Origin: Proteocatella sp051653405
GTDB taxonomy: Bacteria > Bacillota > Clostridia > Peptostreptococcales > Filifactoraceae
Assembly (NCBI GenBank): GCA_051653405.1
Contig: JBOFWC010000143.1
Location: forward strand, 1 to 35,520
DNA length: 35,520 nt
Direction of reading: 5' to 3'
The notes beneath the pieces are model-generated. The model did not search any database, was not told the DNA's origin, and saw nothing but the letters and a program-made list of their open reading frames with translations. Position numbers and translations under genes: made by a program. Positions 15,348-24,242 of this stretch are shown here, piece by piece; position 1 is the first letter of the stretch, and each line of letters begins with the position of its first letter.

Positions 15348-17402
15348 TTATTTATAGTTAAGCTTTGTTATATCGAGTAGTTCTGCTACTAATTTCACTA
15401 CAGAATTTAAAAGGCTTAATCTATTATTTTTTATGTTCTCATCTTTGTCCATTATCATAACGTTATCAAAAAGATTGTTTATATGAGGACAAATTTCTTC
15501 GTAATCATTTAGTGCTTCTATATAAGCTTTATTTTTAATTGCTGATTCAAATTTATCTCTGACTGATAGATAAGCATCATAAAGTGCTTTTTCTGAGTCA
15601 TCTACAAAAAGTTCTTTATCTATTTGTATAAAATCTTCTTCTTTTAACAGGTTGTGAGCTCTTAATACTGTGCTTAATACCTCTGCCTTATCATCTTGAA
15701 GCCACTTTTCAGTATCTTTGGCTATTGCAAGAATCTCATAAAGTGATGCGTTTTCATTTTCTAAAACCGCATTAACTACATCATATCTTATTCCCATATC
15801 TAGTAACAGACTATTGATTCTAAGCTTGAAGAACTCCATAAGTTCAGCTTCTACTGTATCAATATTTTCTGTTTCAAATTGTGAAAGAGCTATTTTAAAT
15901 AATCTCTTTAAATTTATGTTATAGTCTTTACTCATAAGAATATTTATTACAGCAATTGCTTGTCTTCTAAGAGCATACGGGTCCTGCGATCCTGTAGGCT
16001 GAATTCCTATTGAGAAAAATCCTGCAATAGAATCCATCTTATCTGCAAGTGAAAGTAGTATCCCTTCATTTGTCTTTGGAAGTTCATCTGATGCATTTCT
16101 TGGAAGATAATGTTCAAATATAGCATCACATACAGGCTTAGGCTCATTTGTAAGCTGAGCATAGTATCTTCCCATAATTCCTTGTAGCTCTGTAAATTCA
16201 AATACCATAGCTGTTGTAAGGTCTGCTTTTGCAAGAAGTGCGGCTCTACTTATATGAGTAGTATCCATTCCAAGCATTTCAGCTATACAATGGGCTGATT
16301 TATCTATTCTATTTACTTTATCTCTCATAGTTCCAAGTTTTTGCTGGAATACGATAGTGTCTAGGCCTGAAACAAAGCTCTCAAGCGATTTTTTGGTATC
16401 TTCTCCATAGAAGAATTTAGCATCCATAAGTCTTGCAACTAAAACTTTTTCATTTCCTTTTCTTACATTTTCAATCATGTAATTATCGCCATTTCTGACT
16501 GTTATAAAGTAATTTACAAGTTTTCCGTCTTTTCCTCTTACTGGGAAATATCTTTGGTGTGCTTCCATTGGTGTTATTATTACTTCTTCTGGAAGTTTTA
16601 AGTATTCTTCAGAATAACTTCCATAAAATGCAGTAGGATATTCTACTATAAAGTTTACTTCTTCAAGAATGTCTTCATCTATTATAGCATTTCCCTCAAG
16701 CTCTTCTGCAACCTTTTTAACTTGTTCAAGAATCATAGCTCTTCTTTCATCTTGGTCAAGTATTACAAAGTTATCTTTTAGTTTTTGTTTATAGTCTTCA
16801 AAATCTGAAATTTCTATTTCTTGAGTTCCTAAGAATCTATGACCTTTTGTTATTTTTGTAGTGTTTATGCCTTCTATATCAAAATCTATATGATTTCCAT
16901 GGAAAACACAGATAAGCCATCTTATAGGTCTTATAAATTTAAGGTTTTTACCTCCCCATCTCATTGGTTTAGGGAAGTTCATATTTCTTATTACATTCTC
17001 AAGCACATCTTTTACATATTTAACAGTTTCTTCACCTTTTTTCTCAACTGTTAGATATATATACTCATCTTCTCCAGAAGTTCTTATTTCAACATTTTCT
17101 ATGTTTCCGCCCTTACCTTTTACAAATCCAAGTAATGCTTTTGTTGGATTGCCATCTGCATCATATGCAATTTTCTTAGAAGGGCCTTTGAATTCTTCTT
17201 TTAAATCTTTTTGTTTCTCTGCTATATTTCTTACTACTATAGCAAATCTTCTTGGCGTAGTTTTAACTTCTATACTTTCAAATTCAATATTTAATGCATT
17301 TAAGTTTTTCGAAAGTAAATCATAGATTTCTTTTAAAGCATTGTTTATATATCTTGCTGGTATTTCTTCTGTTCCAATCTCATAAAATAAATCTCTATTC
17401 AT
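15348..17402 (-). CDS. glyS: Glycyl-tRNA synthetase beta subunit
   Basis: Beta subunit of the bacterial alpha2beta2 glycyl-tRNA synthetase, providing tRNA binding. It opens with RDLFYEIGTEEIPARYI (3-19 of the 684-residue form), the family signature, and has the HD-domain-like and C-terminal DALR-like anticodon region expected at about 680-690 residues. Two in-frame ATGs exist, 17408 and 17402; AAGGAG at 17411-17416 is only 2 bases from the first and 8 from the second, so I use 17402. It overlaps the end of glyQ, so the subunits are made from one coupled message. There is no room for a T-box leader before glyQ. Confidence 0.96.
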   Translation of the reverse strand: MNRDLFYEIGTEEIPARYINNALKEIYDLLSKNLNALNIEFESIEVKTTPRRFAIVVRNIAEKQKDLKEEFKGPSKKIAYDADGNPTKALLGFVKGKGGNIENVEIRTSGEDEYIYLTVEKKGEETVKYVKDVLENVIRNMNFPKPMRWGGKNLKFIRPIRWLICVFHGNHIDFDIEGINTTKITKGHRFLGTQEIEISDFEDYKQKLKDNFVILDQDERRAMILEQVKKVAEELEGNAIIDEDILEEVNFIVEYPTAFYGSYSEEYLKLPEEVIITPMEAHQRYFPVRGKDGKLVNYFITVRNGDNYMIENVRKGNEKVLVARLMDAKFFYGEDTKKSLESFVSGLDTIVFQQKLGTMRDKVNRIDKSAHCIAEMLGMDTTHISRAALLAKADLTTAMVFEFTELQGIMGRYYAQLTNEPKPVCDAIFEHYLPRNASDELPKTNEGILLSLADKMDSIAGFFSIGIQPTGSQDPYALRRQAIAVINILMSKDYNINLKRLFKIALSQFETENIDTVEAELMEFFKLRINSLLLDMGIRYDVVNAVLENENASLYEILAIAKDTEKWLQDDKAEVLSTVLRAHNLLKEEDFIQIDKELFVDDSEKALYDAYLSVRDKFESAIKNKAYIEALNDYEEICPHINNLFDNVMIMDKDENIKNNRLSLLNSVVKLVAELLDITKLNYK

Positions 17403-18279
17403 CGCCATTACTCCTTTTCATCAGAGGGTATCCCATTTCTTCTCTTTGCTGTACATAAAGACTTGCTATTTTTTTAGCCATATTTCTAACTTTTGCAATA
17501 TATCCTGCTCTTTGACTTACTCCTATTGCCCCTCTTGCATCAAGAAGGTTGAATGTATGTGAACATTTTAGAACATAGTCATATGCTGGCATTACTAGCC
17601 CTTTTTCAATTAGCTTAAGGGCTTCTTCTTCAAAAGTTATAAACTGATTAAACAGCATTTCTTTGTTTGATTCATCAAAGCTATAAACGGAATGCTCATA
17701 TTCAGCTTTTCTGAATACGTCGCCGTATTTTATTTCGTCAGTATAATCTAAATCATATACATCTGCTTTATTTTGAATATATAGTGCAAGACGTTCAAGT
17801 CCGTATGCTAATTCAGCTGATTCAAGTTCACAGTCTATTGCTCCTACTTGTTGGAAATAAGTGTATTGAGTTATTTCCATACCATCTAGCCATACTTCCC
17901 AACCAAGTCCCCAAGCTCCAAATGTAGGGTTTTCCCAGTTGTCTTCAACAAAGCGTATATCATGTTCTAGCGGATCTATGCCTATAGCTTTTAAAGATCC
18001 TAAATAAAGCTCTTGAACATTGTCTGGTGATGGTTTTAGTATAACCTGAAACTGATGGTGCTGATAAAGTCTGTTCGGATTTTCTCCATATCTTGCATCT
18101 GCTGGTCTTCTAGAAGGTTCAACGTAACATACTTTCCACGGCTCAGGCCCTAGCGACCTTAAAAAAGTCTGAGGGTTAAGTGTCCCGGCTCCCTTCTCAC
18201 TGTCATAAGCCTGCATCATTATGCAGCCTTGTTTTGCCCAGTATTCTTGTAATCGTAGTATCATGTCTTGGAAATTCAT
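17395..18279 (-). CDS. glyQ: Glycyl-tRNA synthetase alpha subunit
   Basis: Catalytic class II subunit that activates glycine with ATP and charges tRNA-Gly. Class II motifs appear as PEPWKVCYVEPSRRPADAR and YGENPNRLYQHHQFQVI (about 45-80); GWEVWLDGMEITQYTYFQQ (about 125-143) is the family-specific core. Length 294 aa is normal. The ATG has AGGAGG 7 bases upstream. Its 3' end overlaps glyS by 8 bases. It follows rsfS by 38 bases with neither terminator nor T-box between, unlike the T-box-controlled glyQS of Bacillus, so it is driven from upstream in the obgE-rsfS run. Confidence 0.97.
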   Translation of the reverse strand: MNFQDMILRLQEYWAKQGCIMMQAYDSEKGAGTLNPQTFLRSLGPEPWKVCYVEPSRRPADARYGENPNRLYQHHQFQVILKPSPDNVQELYLGSLKAIGIDPLEHDIRFVEDNWENPTFGAWGLGWEVWLDGMEITQYTYFQQVGAIDCELESAELAYGLERLALYIQNKADVYDLDYTDEIKYGDVFRKAEYEHSVYSFDESNKEMLFNQFITFEEEALKLIEKGLVMPAYDYVLKCSHTFNLLDARGAIGVSQRAGYIAKVRNMAKKIASLYVQQREEMGYPLMKRSNGDE

Positions 18280-18317
18280 ATTGGCCTCCTATATATTTTT
18301 CTGATTTAACTTACAGT

Positions 18318-18665
18318 TTAGTTTTCAAACTCAGAAGTTATATTTGTTGCGTCTTTCCATATCTTTTCAATATTATAGAAATCTCGTTCTTCGTCCTTAA
18401 ATACGTGAACAATTATATCGCCATAGTCTAACAGAATCCATCTTGAAGTATCTAAGCCTTCTTTTACTTTAGGCTCTATGCCTTCTTTTGTAAGTGCATC
18501 TTCAATCGCATCTGAAATAGCTTTTACTTTTCTCTCGTTGTCTGCGCTTGCTATTACAAAGTAATCCGCTATTGAACTTAGCTTTCCTATTTCTAATATA
18601 AGTACATCTTCAGCCTGCTTATCGTCAAGCTGCTTGTAAATCGTCTCTAACATACTGTTTCTCAT
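18318..18665 (-). CDS. rsfS: Ribosomal silencing factor RsfS
   Basis: Small protein that binds L14 (uL14) of the 50S subunit and blocks joining with 30S when nutrients are short. The family core is visible: DVLILEIGKLSSIADYFVIAS (about 20-40), then SRWILLDYGDIIVHVF (about 84-99) and FYNIEKIWKDA (about 106-116 region near the end). At 115 residues it is normal length. Its ATG overlaps the LCP gene stop (TAATG), so it is coupled to it. Position after nadD-yqeK is the standard Firmicute arrangement. Confidence 0.95.
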   Translation of the reverse strand: MRNSMLETIYKQLDDKQAEDVLILEIGKLSSIADYFVIASADNERKVKAISDAIEDALTKEGIEPKVKEGLDTSRWILLDYGDIIVHVFKDEERDFYNIEKIWKDATNITSEFEN

Positions 18666-19990
18666 TATTTAAAATCCTTTCCTAACACAACCACTATATC
18701 AGGCTCACTTGATACTATATCCTTAGTACCTTTTTCTATTTTACCCACTTTAAGTATATTTCTAATCTGACTTGCAAAATTAGAATCATCTTTATAGTAT
18801 ACTATTGTATTCTCATTATCAAAATTACTTGCGTTTCCAGTTGAAGTAACTGAAATCTCTTCAATTTTAAGCAGATCTGTCGCTCTTCTTGCAACTCCAC
18901 TTATTCCACTACCATTTAAAACCTGTATCTTATAATTACTTGTATCTTTTACAGGAGCTTTAGCCTGTGCTTGAGGTGCTGCTTTAGAAGCAGTTCCGCT
19001 TTGAGTACCAGTTTGTGAAGTTCCTTCTGTCCCTTCAGCTGTAGCTTCAGTTTCAGGAACTGGATAGTTTCCTGAAAGCAGATAGTCTAACATAGCTGAT
19101 AACTCTTCAGCGTTAGGTTCATAATAAGATACTCCATTTATCATATCTGGCTCTCCAGGTACTGTTTTCTTTTCTATTCTAGCTGTATCAACAGATAGCG
19201 CTTGTTTTGCTACAATAAGCATTGTCTTCATATCCATATCTGTCTCTACATACTTTGACATAGTATCTATATAGTTAGGAATATTCATTATAGATGCTGG
19301 AGATGTCATCTTTTTTATAAGCGCATCTAAAAATGCTTGCTGAGCTTGAATTCTTCCTAAATCCTGATTTGGATATCCTTTTCTAAATCTTACAAATCCC
19401 ATTGCCTGCTCTCCATTAAGTGTCTGTACTCCCTTTTTAAGGTCCACATTTAGAGGTGGCTCTGATCTTGTATCTTTATATTTCATATCAATAGGAACAT
19501 CTACTTCTATTCCACCTAAATCATCGACTGTTTTAAATAGCGCTCTATAGTCTAGTTTTACATAGTGATGTATTGGAATTTGAAGAAAATCTTTTATTGT
19601 ACTTATGGCTAATTCTGTTCCTCCATAAGAGTGGGCATGATTTACTTTATCATAATCTCCACCATTAGCAAGTTTAACTCTTGTATCTCTTGGAAGCGAA
19701 AGTATAAATCCAGTTTTAGTTGTTGGATCTATACTAAGCACCATTATTGTATCTGTTCTTGTTCCTTTTCCATCCCCTTCATTTTCAAGGGTATCAACCC
19801 CCATAAGCAGGACGTTTACTCTATCTTTATAATTACTTACATCTAAATTTTCAAAGCTATCTTCTGCACTTGGCTTATTTTCTTCTACAGCTTCATCAAC
19901 ATCATTTTTATAAAATGCATACATAACTGTGCTAAAAATCATAGAAAATATTACAAATAGAACTAAAAATATTTTTAAAAACTTCTTCAT
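18665..19990 (-). CDS. LytR-CpsA-Psr family cell-wall polymer transferase
   Basis: Membrane-anchored phosphotransferase that attaches teichoic acids or other polymers to peptidoglycan outside the cell. In order: one N-terminal transmembrane helix (about 5-27) with the active domain outside; the LCP domain with NVLLMGVDTLE, RTDTIMVLSIDP, SLPRDTRVKL and DLGGIEVDVP (about 58-180), then GFVRFRKGYPNQDLGRIQAQQ; a low-complexity Thr/Gly/Ala/Gln linker (about 320-350); and a C-terminal LytR_C domain beginning YKIQVLNGSGISGVARRAT. Length 441 aa. It overlaps yqeK by 4 bases and rsfS by 1. The polymer attached is unknown. Confidence 0.93.
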   Translation of the reverse strand: MKKFLKIFLVLFVIFSMIFSTVMYAFYKNDVDEAVEENKPSAEDSFENLDVSNYKDRVNVLLMGVDTLENEGDGKGTRTDTIMVLSIDPTTKTGFILSLPRDTRVKLANGGDYDKVNHAHSYGGTELAISTIKDFLQIPIHHYVKLDYRALFKTVDDLGGIEVDVPIDMKYKDTRSEPPLNVDLKKGVQTLNGEQAMGFVRFRKGYPNQDLGRIQAQQAFLDALIKKMTSPASIMNIPNYIDTMSKYVETDMDMKTMLIVAKQALSVDTARIEKKTVPGEPDMINGVSYYEPNAEELSAMLDYLLSGNYPVPETEATAEGTEGTSQTGTQSGTASKAAPQAQAKAPVKDTSNYKIQVLNGSGISGVARRATDLLKIEEISVTSTGNASNFDNENTIVYYKDDSNFASQIRNILKVGKIEKGTKDIVSSEPDIVVVLGKDFK

Positions 19991-20580
19991 TTATTCACCT
20001 CTTTGTTTTTATCTAGAAAATAGTTTCTGGCAATTACCGAATTTGGATGAATTTTTAATCCACTATTTAGAAGATATGATATTGTGTTATTTAAAATACA
20101 TAACATTGTATGATCTATGTCAATAAGAGCTATTTTTCTTATTGAATCAACATTGGGGTATTTTCTTCCTTCTTCAATAGAATCTGCGATAAAGATTATT
20201 TTTTCAAGCATAGACATACCCGCTCTCCCTGTGGTATGAAATGAAATTGCATTTAATATATCTTCATCTTCTATGCCATATTTATCTTTTGCAATTTTCG
20301 CTGCAATTTTTGAATGAATTAATTCTTTAGATGCTAACTCTAAATCATCAACTATCAAATTATTACTTTTAACGAAAGTTTCTATTTCATCGTAAGAAAA
20401 TTGTTTTGCGTAATCATGTAATATCGCTGCTAATTTACATTTTTCAACATTTTCCCCATATTTATATGCCAGCTCGACAGACATATCTACAACCCCTTTA
20501 ATATGCATATAACGCTTCTTTGTAAGCAGAGATTTTAATGTTTCATCTACTTTACAGTATATATCATTATTCTCACTCAT
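19987..20580 (-). CDS. yqeK: YqeK-type HD-domain hydrolase
   Basis: HD-domain metal-dependent hydrolase; characterised YqeK proteins hydrolyse diadenosine tetraphosphate symmetrically to ADP. The metal-binding set appears as RYMHIKGVVDMSVELA (first His), ILHDYAKQ (HD pair, about 49-56), IHSKIAAKIA, and SFHTTGRAGMSMLEKIIFIADSIE (about 113-136) with the later His and Asp. Length 197 aa is normal. It follows nadD after 2 bases and overlaps the LCP gene by 4. NadD-YqeK adjacency is almost universal in Firmicutes and supports both calls. Confidence 0.94.
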   Translation of the reverse strand: MSENNDIYCKVDETLKSLLTKKRYMHIKGVVDMSVELAYKYGENVEKCKLAAILHDYAKQFSYDEIETFVKSNNLIVDDLELASKELIHSKIAAKIAKDKYGIEDEDILNAISFHTTGRAGMSMLEKIIFIADSIEEGRKYPNVDSIRKIALIDIDHTMLCILNNTISYLLNSGLKIHPNSVIARNYFLDKNKEVNK

Positions 20581-20582
20581 AA

Positions 20583-21215
20583 TTAATCCCTATATAAGTT
20601 ATTTTTTAGTATATAATTTAGTATCTTTTCATCCAATTCATCTATTTCACTAGAATCAAGACCTATTTCTTCTTGTATGCCACTTATTTTCTGTCTTATT
20701 TCACTGGAAGATATATTTTCAGTTATACTTCCTATGAGGTTTATTTTTCCTTTATATTTATATTCTAGTTCTTTGATTTTATTTTTTAAATCTTCATAAT
20801 TTGAAATGTCTGGCCTTTCAAAAACTATTAATTCACAGTACTTGAATATCTGCTCTACTCTGTACCATTTTTCGATATCAAAAACACAGTCAGAACCTAC
20901 TATAAAATAAAGTTTATCTTTGGGATATATAAGCTTTAGGGCTTTTAAGGTATCTACCGTATAGGATTTTCTGTGCTTTATTTTATTTTCTATATTTGAC
21001 ACAGAAAAGCCTTCTATTCCTTCTATTGCAAGTTCTACCATCTTTATTCTATGACAAAACGGCTGTATATCAATAGCTAATTTATGTGGTGGATTTGCTG
21101 ATGGAATAAATATGATTTGATCTAAAGCCATTATATTCCTTGCTCTTCTTGCTATTTCAATATGCATTGAATGTATAGGATTGAAAGTTCCTCCTAAAAT
21201 CCCTATTTTTTTCAA
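20583..21215 (-). CDS. nadD: Nicotinate-nucleotide adenylyltransferase
   Basis: Joins nicotinate mononucleotide and ATP to give deamido-NAD in NAD synthesis. The nucleotidyltransferase motif GGTFNPIHSMHI (about 7-18), PPHK, VGSDCVFDIEKW (about 107-118) and the closing SSSEIRQKI are all present. The frame extends to a TTG at 21230, but that lies directly upstream of GGAGG, which instead serves the in-frame TTG at 21215 (8-base spacing). I therefore use 21215, giving 210 residues, normal for NadD. Two bases separate it from yqeK; yhbY lies 16 bases upstream. Confidence 0.94.
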   Translation of the reverse strand: MKKIGILGGTFNPIHSMHIEIARRARNIMALDQIIFIPSANPPHKLAIDIQPFCHRIKMVELAIEGIEGFSVSNIENKIKHRKSYTVDTLKALKLIYPKDKLYFIVGSDCVFDIEKWYRVEQIFKYCELIVFERPDISNYEDLKNKIKELEYKYKGKINLIGSITENISSSEIRQKISGIQEEIGLDSSEIDELDEKILNYILKNNLYRD

Positions 21216-21231
21216 GCTAATATCCTCCAAT

Positions 21232-21528
21232 TTATCTTTTTGGTAATATTATCTGAGGGTTTTCTTTAAATTTTCTATATAAAACAACCTTATTACCGAT
21301 ACATTGTACGCATTCTGCGTTTAATTCTTCTGCAAGCGCATTTCCTGCTTCCTTACTTGTTATCCCTGAATTATCTAGGAATTTTATCTTTATAAGCTCT
21401 CTATTAATAAATGTCTCTTCAATAGATTCTATAACCTTCTCGTTTATTCCATCTTTTCCTACCTGAGTTGTAGGTTGAATAGTATTTGCTAAGCTTCTTA
21501 AATACGCTCTTTGTTTACTTGTAATCAT
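21232..21528 (-). CDS. yhbY: YhbY-family CRM-domain RNA-binding protein
   Basis: A single CRM-domain protein of 98 residues associated with 50S ribosome assembly. It begins with TSKQRAYLRSLANTIQPTTQVGKDG (in pieces, 3-27), the family hallmark, and has the GNALAEELNAECVQCIGNKVVLYR segment (about 62-85) containing the RNA-binding GxxG-related loop region. The ATG has AGGAG 6 bases upstream. It sits 8 bases after obgE, also a 50S assembly factor, a conserved pairing. Confidence 0.94.
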   Translation of the reverse strand: MITSKQRAYLRSLANTIQPTTQVGKDGINEKVIESIEETFINRELIKIKFLDNSGITSKEAGNALAEELNAECVQCIGNKVVLYRKFKENPQIILPKR

Positions 21529-21536
21529 ATTTTCTC

Positions 21537-22817
21537 CTAATCAAAAAAGTCAAATTCTAAATCATAAATCTTAACAGTATCGCCATCTTCAATTCCCATC
21601 GCTCTAAGTCTTTCAAAAATCTTATACTGTTCAAGCATTTTTTGGAAATATCTTATAGATTCCATATCTTCAAAATGAACTGAATATAGAAGCTTTTCTA
21701 GTGGAGTTCCCTCAACTATATAAACTCCATCTTCTATTCTTATCTCAATTTTATCGATATCGCTCTCTTCGATAACTTCCTCAACAAAATAATCTTCTTC
21801 ATCAAATAATTGTGATTCTTCTGCATCTTTTAGAAGTTGTGATGTCATGTTTAAAAGTTCATCAACGCCTTCTCTTGTAGCTGTAGACATAGGTATAACT
21901 GTATATCCTTCTGCTTCAAGTTCTTTTTTGAATGCAATAAGCTGCTCATCATCTGAAAGAAGGTCTGTTTTGTTAGCCGCTACTATCTGTGGCTTTTTAG
22001 CCAGTCTTGGATTAAATTTCTCAAGTTCCGCATTTATTTTTCTAAAGTCATCAAGCGGATCTCTTCCCTCTATTCCTGAAATGTCAACTATATGAACTAA
22101 TACTTTAGTTCTTTCTACGTGTCTAAGGAAATCGTGTCCTAATCCTATTCCATCACTAGCACCTTCTATAAGTCCTGGAATATCTGCTATTACAAAACTA
22201 TCCCCCGTTTTAAGCTTAACTACTCCAAGGTTTGGATAAAGTGTTGTAAAATGATAGTTTGCTATCTTTGGATTAGCTTTAGTTACTATAGATAGGAATG
22301 TAGATTTTCCTACATTTGGAAAACCTAAAAGACCTACGTCTGCAATAAGTTTAAGTTCTAATACTACATTTCTTTCCTGGCCTTCTCTTCCTGCCTTAGC
22401 AAATGCTGGGGCCTGTCTTATAGCGTTTTTGAAGTGAGTATTACCTTTTCCTCCACCTCCACCTTTTGCAGCTACAAAGCGGTCTCCTTCATTAGAAAGG
22501 TCCGCTAGTACTAGATTTGTCTTTTCATCTCTTACAACTGTTCCAACTGGAACTTTTAGTATAAGATCTTCTCCAGTTTTCCCATGCATGTTTGAACCTT
22601 TTCCATTCCCACCGTGTTCCGCAGAATATTTTCTTTGGTATTTAAAATCCATAAGAGTTCTCATATTTGTATCCACTTCAAATATAATATTCCCTCCATG
22701 TCCGCCATCGCCACCATTTGGGCCTCCTGCTGGAACATATACTTCTCGTCTAAATGCTACTGCCCCATTGCCGCCATTACCAGCTTTTAAATAAATATGG
22801 GCTTTATCTATAAACAT
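21537..22817 (-). CDS. obgE: Obg-family GTPase
   Basis: Essential GTPase of late 50S assembly and stress signalling. Domain order is complete: glycine-rich Obg fold (1-158; e.g. KAGNGGNGAVAFRRE, GGPNGGDGGHGGN), G domain with G1 GFPNVGKST (about 165-173), ADIPGLIEGA (G3), and AANKTDLL (G4), then a C-terminal OCT domain (about 345-426) ending in TVKIYDLEFDF. Length 426 aa matches the three-domain Firmicute form. A GGGAG site precedes the ATG, which overlaps the HAD gene stop (TAATG). Confidence 0.98.
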   Translation of the reverse strand: MFIDKAHIYLKAGNGGNGAVAFRREVYVPAGGPNGGDGGHGGNIIFEVDTNMRTLMDFKYQRKYSAEHGGNGKGSNMHGKTGEDLILKVPVGTVVRDEKTNLVLADLSNEGDRFVAAKGGGGGKGNTHFKNAIRQAPAFAKAGREGQERNVVLELKLIADVGLLGFPNVGKSTFLSIVTKANPKIANYHFTTLYPNLGVVKLKTGDSFVIADIPGLIEGASDGIGLGHDFLRHVERTKVLVHIVDISGIEGRDPLDDFRKINAELEKFNPRLAKKPQIVAANKTDLLSDDEQLIAFKKELEAEGYTVIPMSTATREGVDELLNMTSQLLKDAEESQLFDEEDYFVEEVIEESDIDKIEIRIEDGVYIVEGTPLEKLLYSVHFEDMESIRYFQKMLEQYKIFERLRAMGIEDGDTVKIYDLEFDFFD

Positions 22818-23650
22818 TATTCACTCTCCCTTTCAAATATAACTTTATTTATTGCATATGCAACTCCACTATCATTGTTAGATTTTGTTATAAAATCTGC
22901 TGCTGTTTTTAATCTGCTGTTTCCATTTGCCATTGCAACTTTTAATCCAGCAATCTCAAACATACTTAAATCATTTTTTTGATCACCCAAAACCATTATT
23001 TCTGAAGTTGGAATTTTATACATATCTGAAACTATCTTTATTGCATTTCCCTTGCTGACATTCTTATTCATTATTTCTAAATTTTTTGTACCTGATTGAC
23101 TTATGTCAATCCCTTCAATTTCAATAAGTTTATTCATTATCTCTTGACTATCGTTTTCGTCTTCAAAGAATACAATAAATTTTAATATATCTTGAACTAT
23201 TCCTGCTTTTTTGACTATATCTTCGCATATAACTATACGTATATCCTCTTTATTGTCGTTATTTTTAAGATTTTGTTCATGATAACAAAGCGCAGAATTC
23301 GAAAGCGTTTTAGAGTATACGCTATCTTCAGTATAAAAATGATATCTCTGATTCATACTCTCTAAAAGCTCTGCAATAGCAATTGCCTTATTATTCTTCA
23401 GGCTATTTATATATATACGTTCACTTCCATCAGCACTTTTTATTAGCGCTCCATTGCACGATATTATATTATAGCTTCCTCCAAGCTCTCTGGCAATAAC
23501 TTTTGCAGATGCATTTAATCTTCCTGTCGCTATGCAAAACTTAATATCTTTATTTTCTAATTCATTTATAGCTTTTTTATTTTCTTTTGATACAATATGT
23601 TCATCGTTTAAAAGCGTTCCATCTAGGTCAGATACTACTAATCTTATCAT
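22817..23650 (-). CDS. Cof-type HAD-superfamily phosphatase
   Basis: Cytoplasmic phosphatase of the HAD superfamily IIB (Cof) type. Motif I DLDGTLL (8-14, nucleophile Asp8, acid Asp10), motif II ATGR, and motif IV VLGDQKNDLSMFEIAG (about 233-248) are present, with the C2 cap between. Length 277 aa is normal. Substrates of Cof proteins are usually sugar phosphates, flavin or vitamin phosphates and cannot be predicted. It lies 13 bases after the cobC-like gene and overlaps obgE, so it could be a housekeeping passenger; a role in cobalamin metabolism is possible but unsupported. Confidence 0.92.
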   Translation of the reverse strand: MIRLVVSDLDGTLLNDEHIVSKENKKAINELENKDIKFCIATGRLNASAKVIARELGGSYNIISCNGALIKSADGSERIYINSLKNNKAIAIAELLESMNQRYHFYTEDSVYSKTLSNSALCYHEQNLKNNDNKEDIRIVICEDIVKKAGIVQDILKFIVFFEDENDSQEIMNKLIEIEGIDISQSGTKNLEIMNKNVSKGNAIKIVSDMYKIPTSEIMVLGDQKNDLSMFEIAGLKVAMANGNSRLKTAADFITKSNNDSGVAYAINKVIFERESE

Positions 23651-23663
23651 TCTATCTCCATTT

Positions 23664-24242
23664 TTATTTTATATACTCTATAACTGGCATCCCCTCACAG
23701 TAATAAAGCTTTATTACTGCACAGTTTTTTATTCTAAAATTCCAGTAAAGCGTTTTGTCGCCAGCAAGAATGTATGAAAGCAACATTTGTATAACCCCCG
23801 CATGAGAAACAATTACCAATTCATTATAGTTGGAATAGTTTTCAATAACTTTGTTATACGTATTTGAAACTCTATTAAGAAAGGAGGTTAAATTTTCACC
23901 ACCAGGGTATTGATAATCATTTCCTTCTTTTAAGATTTTTTCAAATTCCTTACTGTGATTTTGTTTTATATATTCAAAACTCTTACCTTCAAATTCTCCA
24001 AAATCAAATTCCAAAAAACCTTCTTCTGTTACAATAGTTCTTTCAAAAACGCTTGCAGTATCAACTGCACGTTTAAGAGGAGAACTTATTATAACTGGAG
24101 ATTTTAAAGGCTCAAGCTTGGGCTCAATTTCATTTTTTATTTCTTCAATAGACCCAATAACTTCACTTTCAGTGCGTCCACATAAAACACCGTATTTATT
24201 AGCCTTAGTTTTGGCATGCCTTATTAAATAAATAGACTGCAT
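23664..24242 (-). CDS. cobC: Histidine phosphatase, probable alpha-ribazole phosphatase
   Basis: Phosphoglycerate-mutase-fold phosphatase with phospho-acceptor His9 in LIRHAKT (canonical RHGET is altered to RHAKT), Arg58 in SSPLKRA, acid Glu82 in FDFGEFEG and His147 in SHAGV. Length 192 aa fits CobC, which removes the 5'-phosphate from alpha-ribazole phosphate or cobalamin phosphate. The functional call rests on position: it overlaps cobS by 19 bases and follows cobU. On sequence alone it is only a histidine phosphatase. AGGAG lies 6 bases before the ATG, within cobS. Confidence 0.78.
   Translation of the reverse strand: MQSIYLIRHAKTKANKYGVLCGRTESEVIGSIEEIKNEIEPKLEPLKSPVIISSPLKRAVDTASVFERTIVTEEGFLEFDFGEFEGKSFEYIKQNHSKEFEKILKEGNDYQYPGGENLTSFLNRVSNTYNKVIENYSNYNELVIVSHAGVIQMLLSYILAGDKTLYWNFRIKNCAVIKLYYCEGMPVIEYIK

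Noticed and set aside
18280..18317. T-box leader before glyQ
   Set aside because: Only 38 bases lie between rsfS and glyQ, too short for a T-box.
23880..23900. Perfect AAGGAGG ribosome-site-like motif on the plus strand
   Set aside because: No start codon or open frame of size follows; it is antisense to the cobC-like gene and is explained by its codons.
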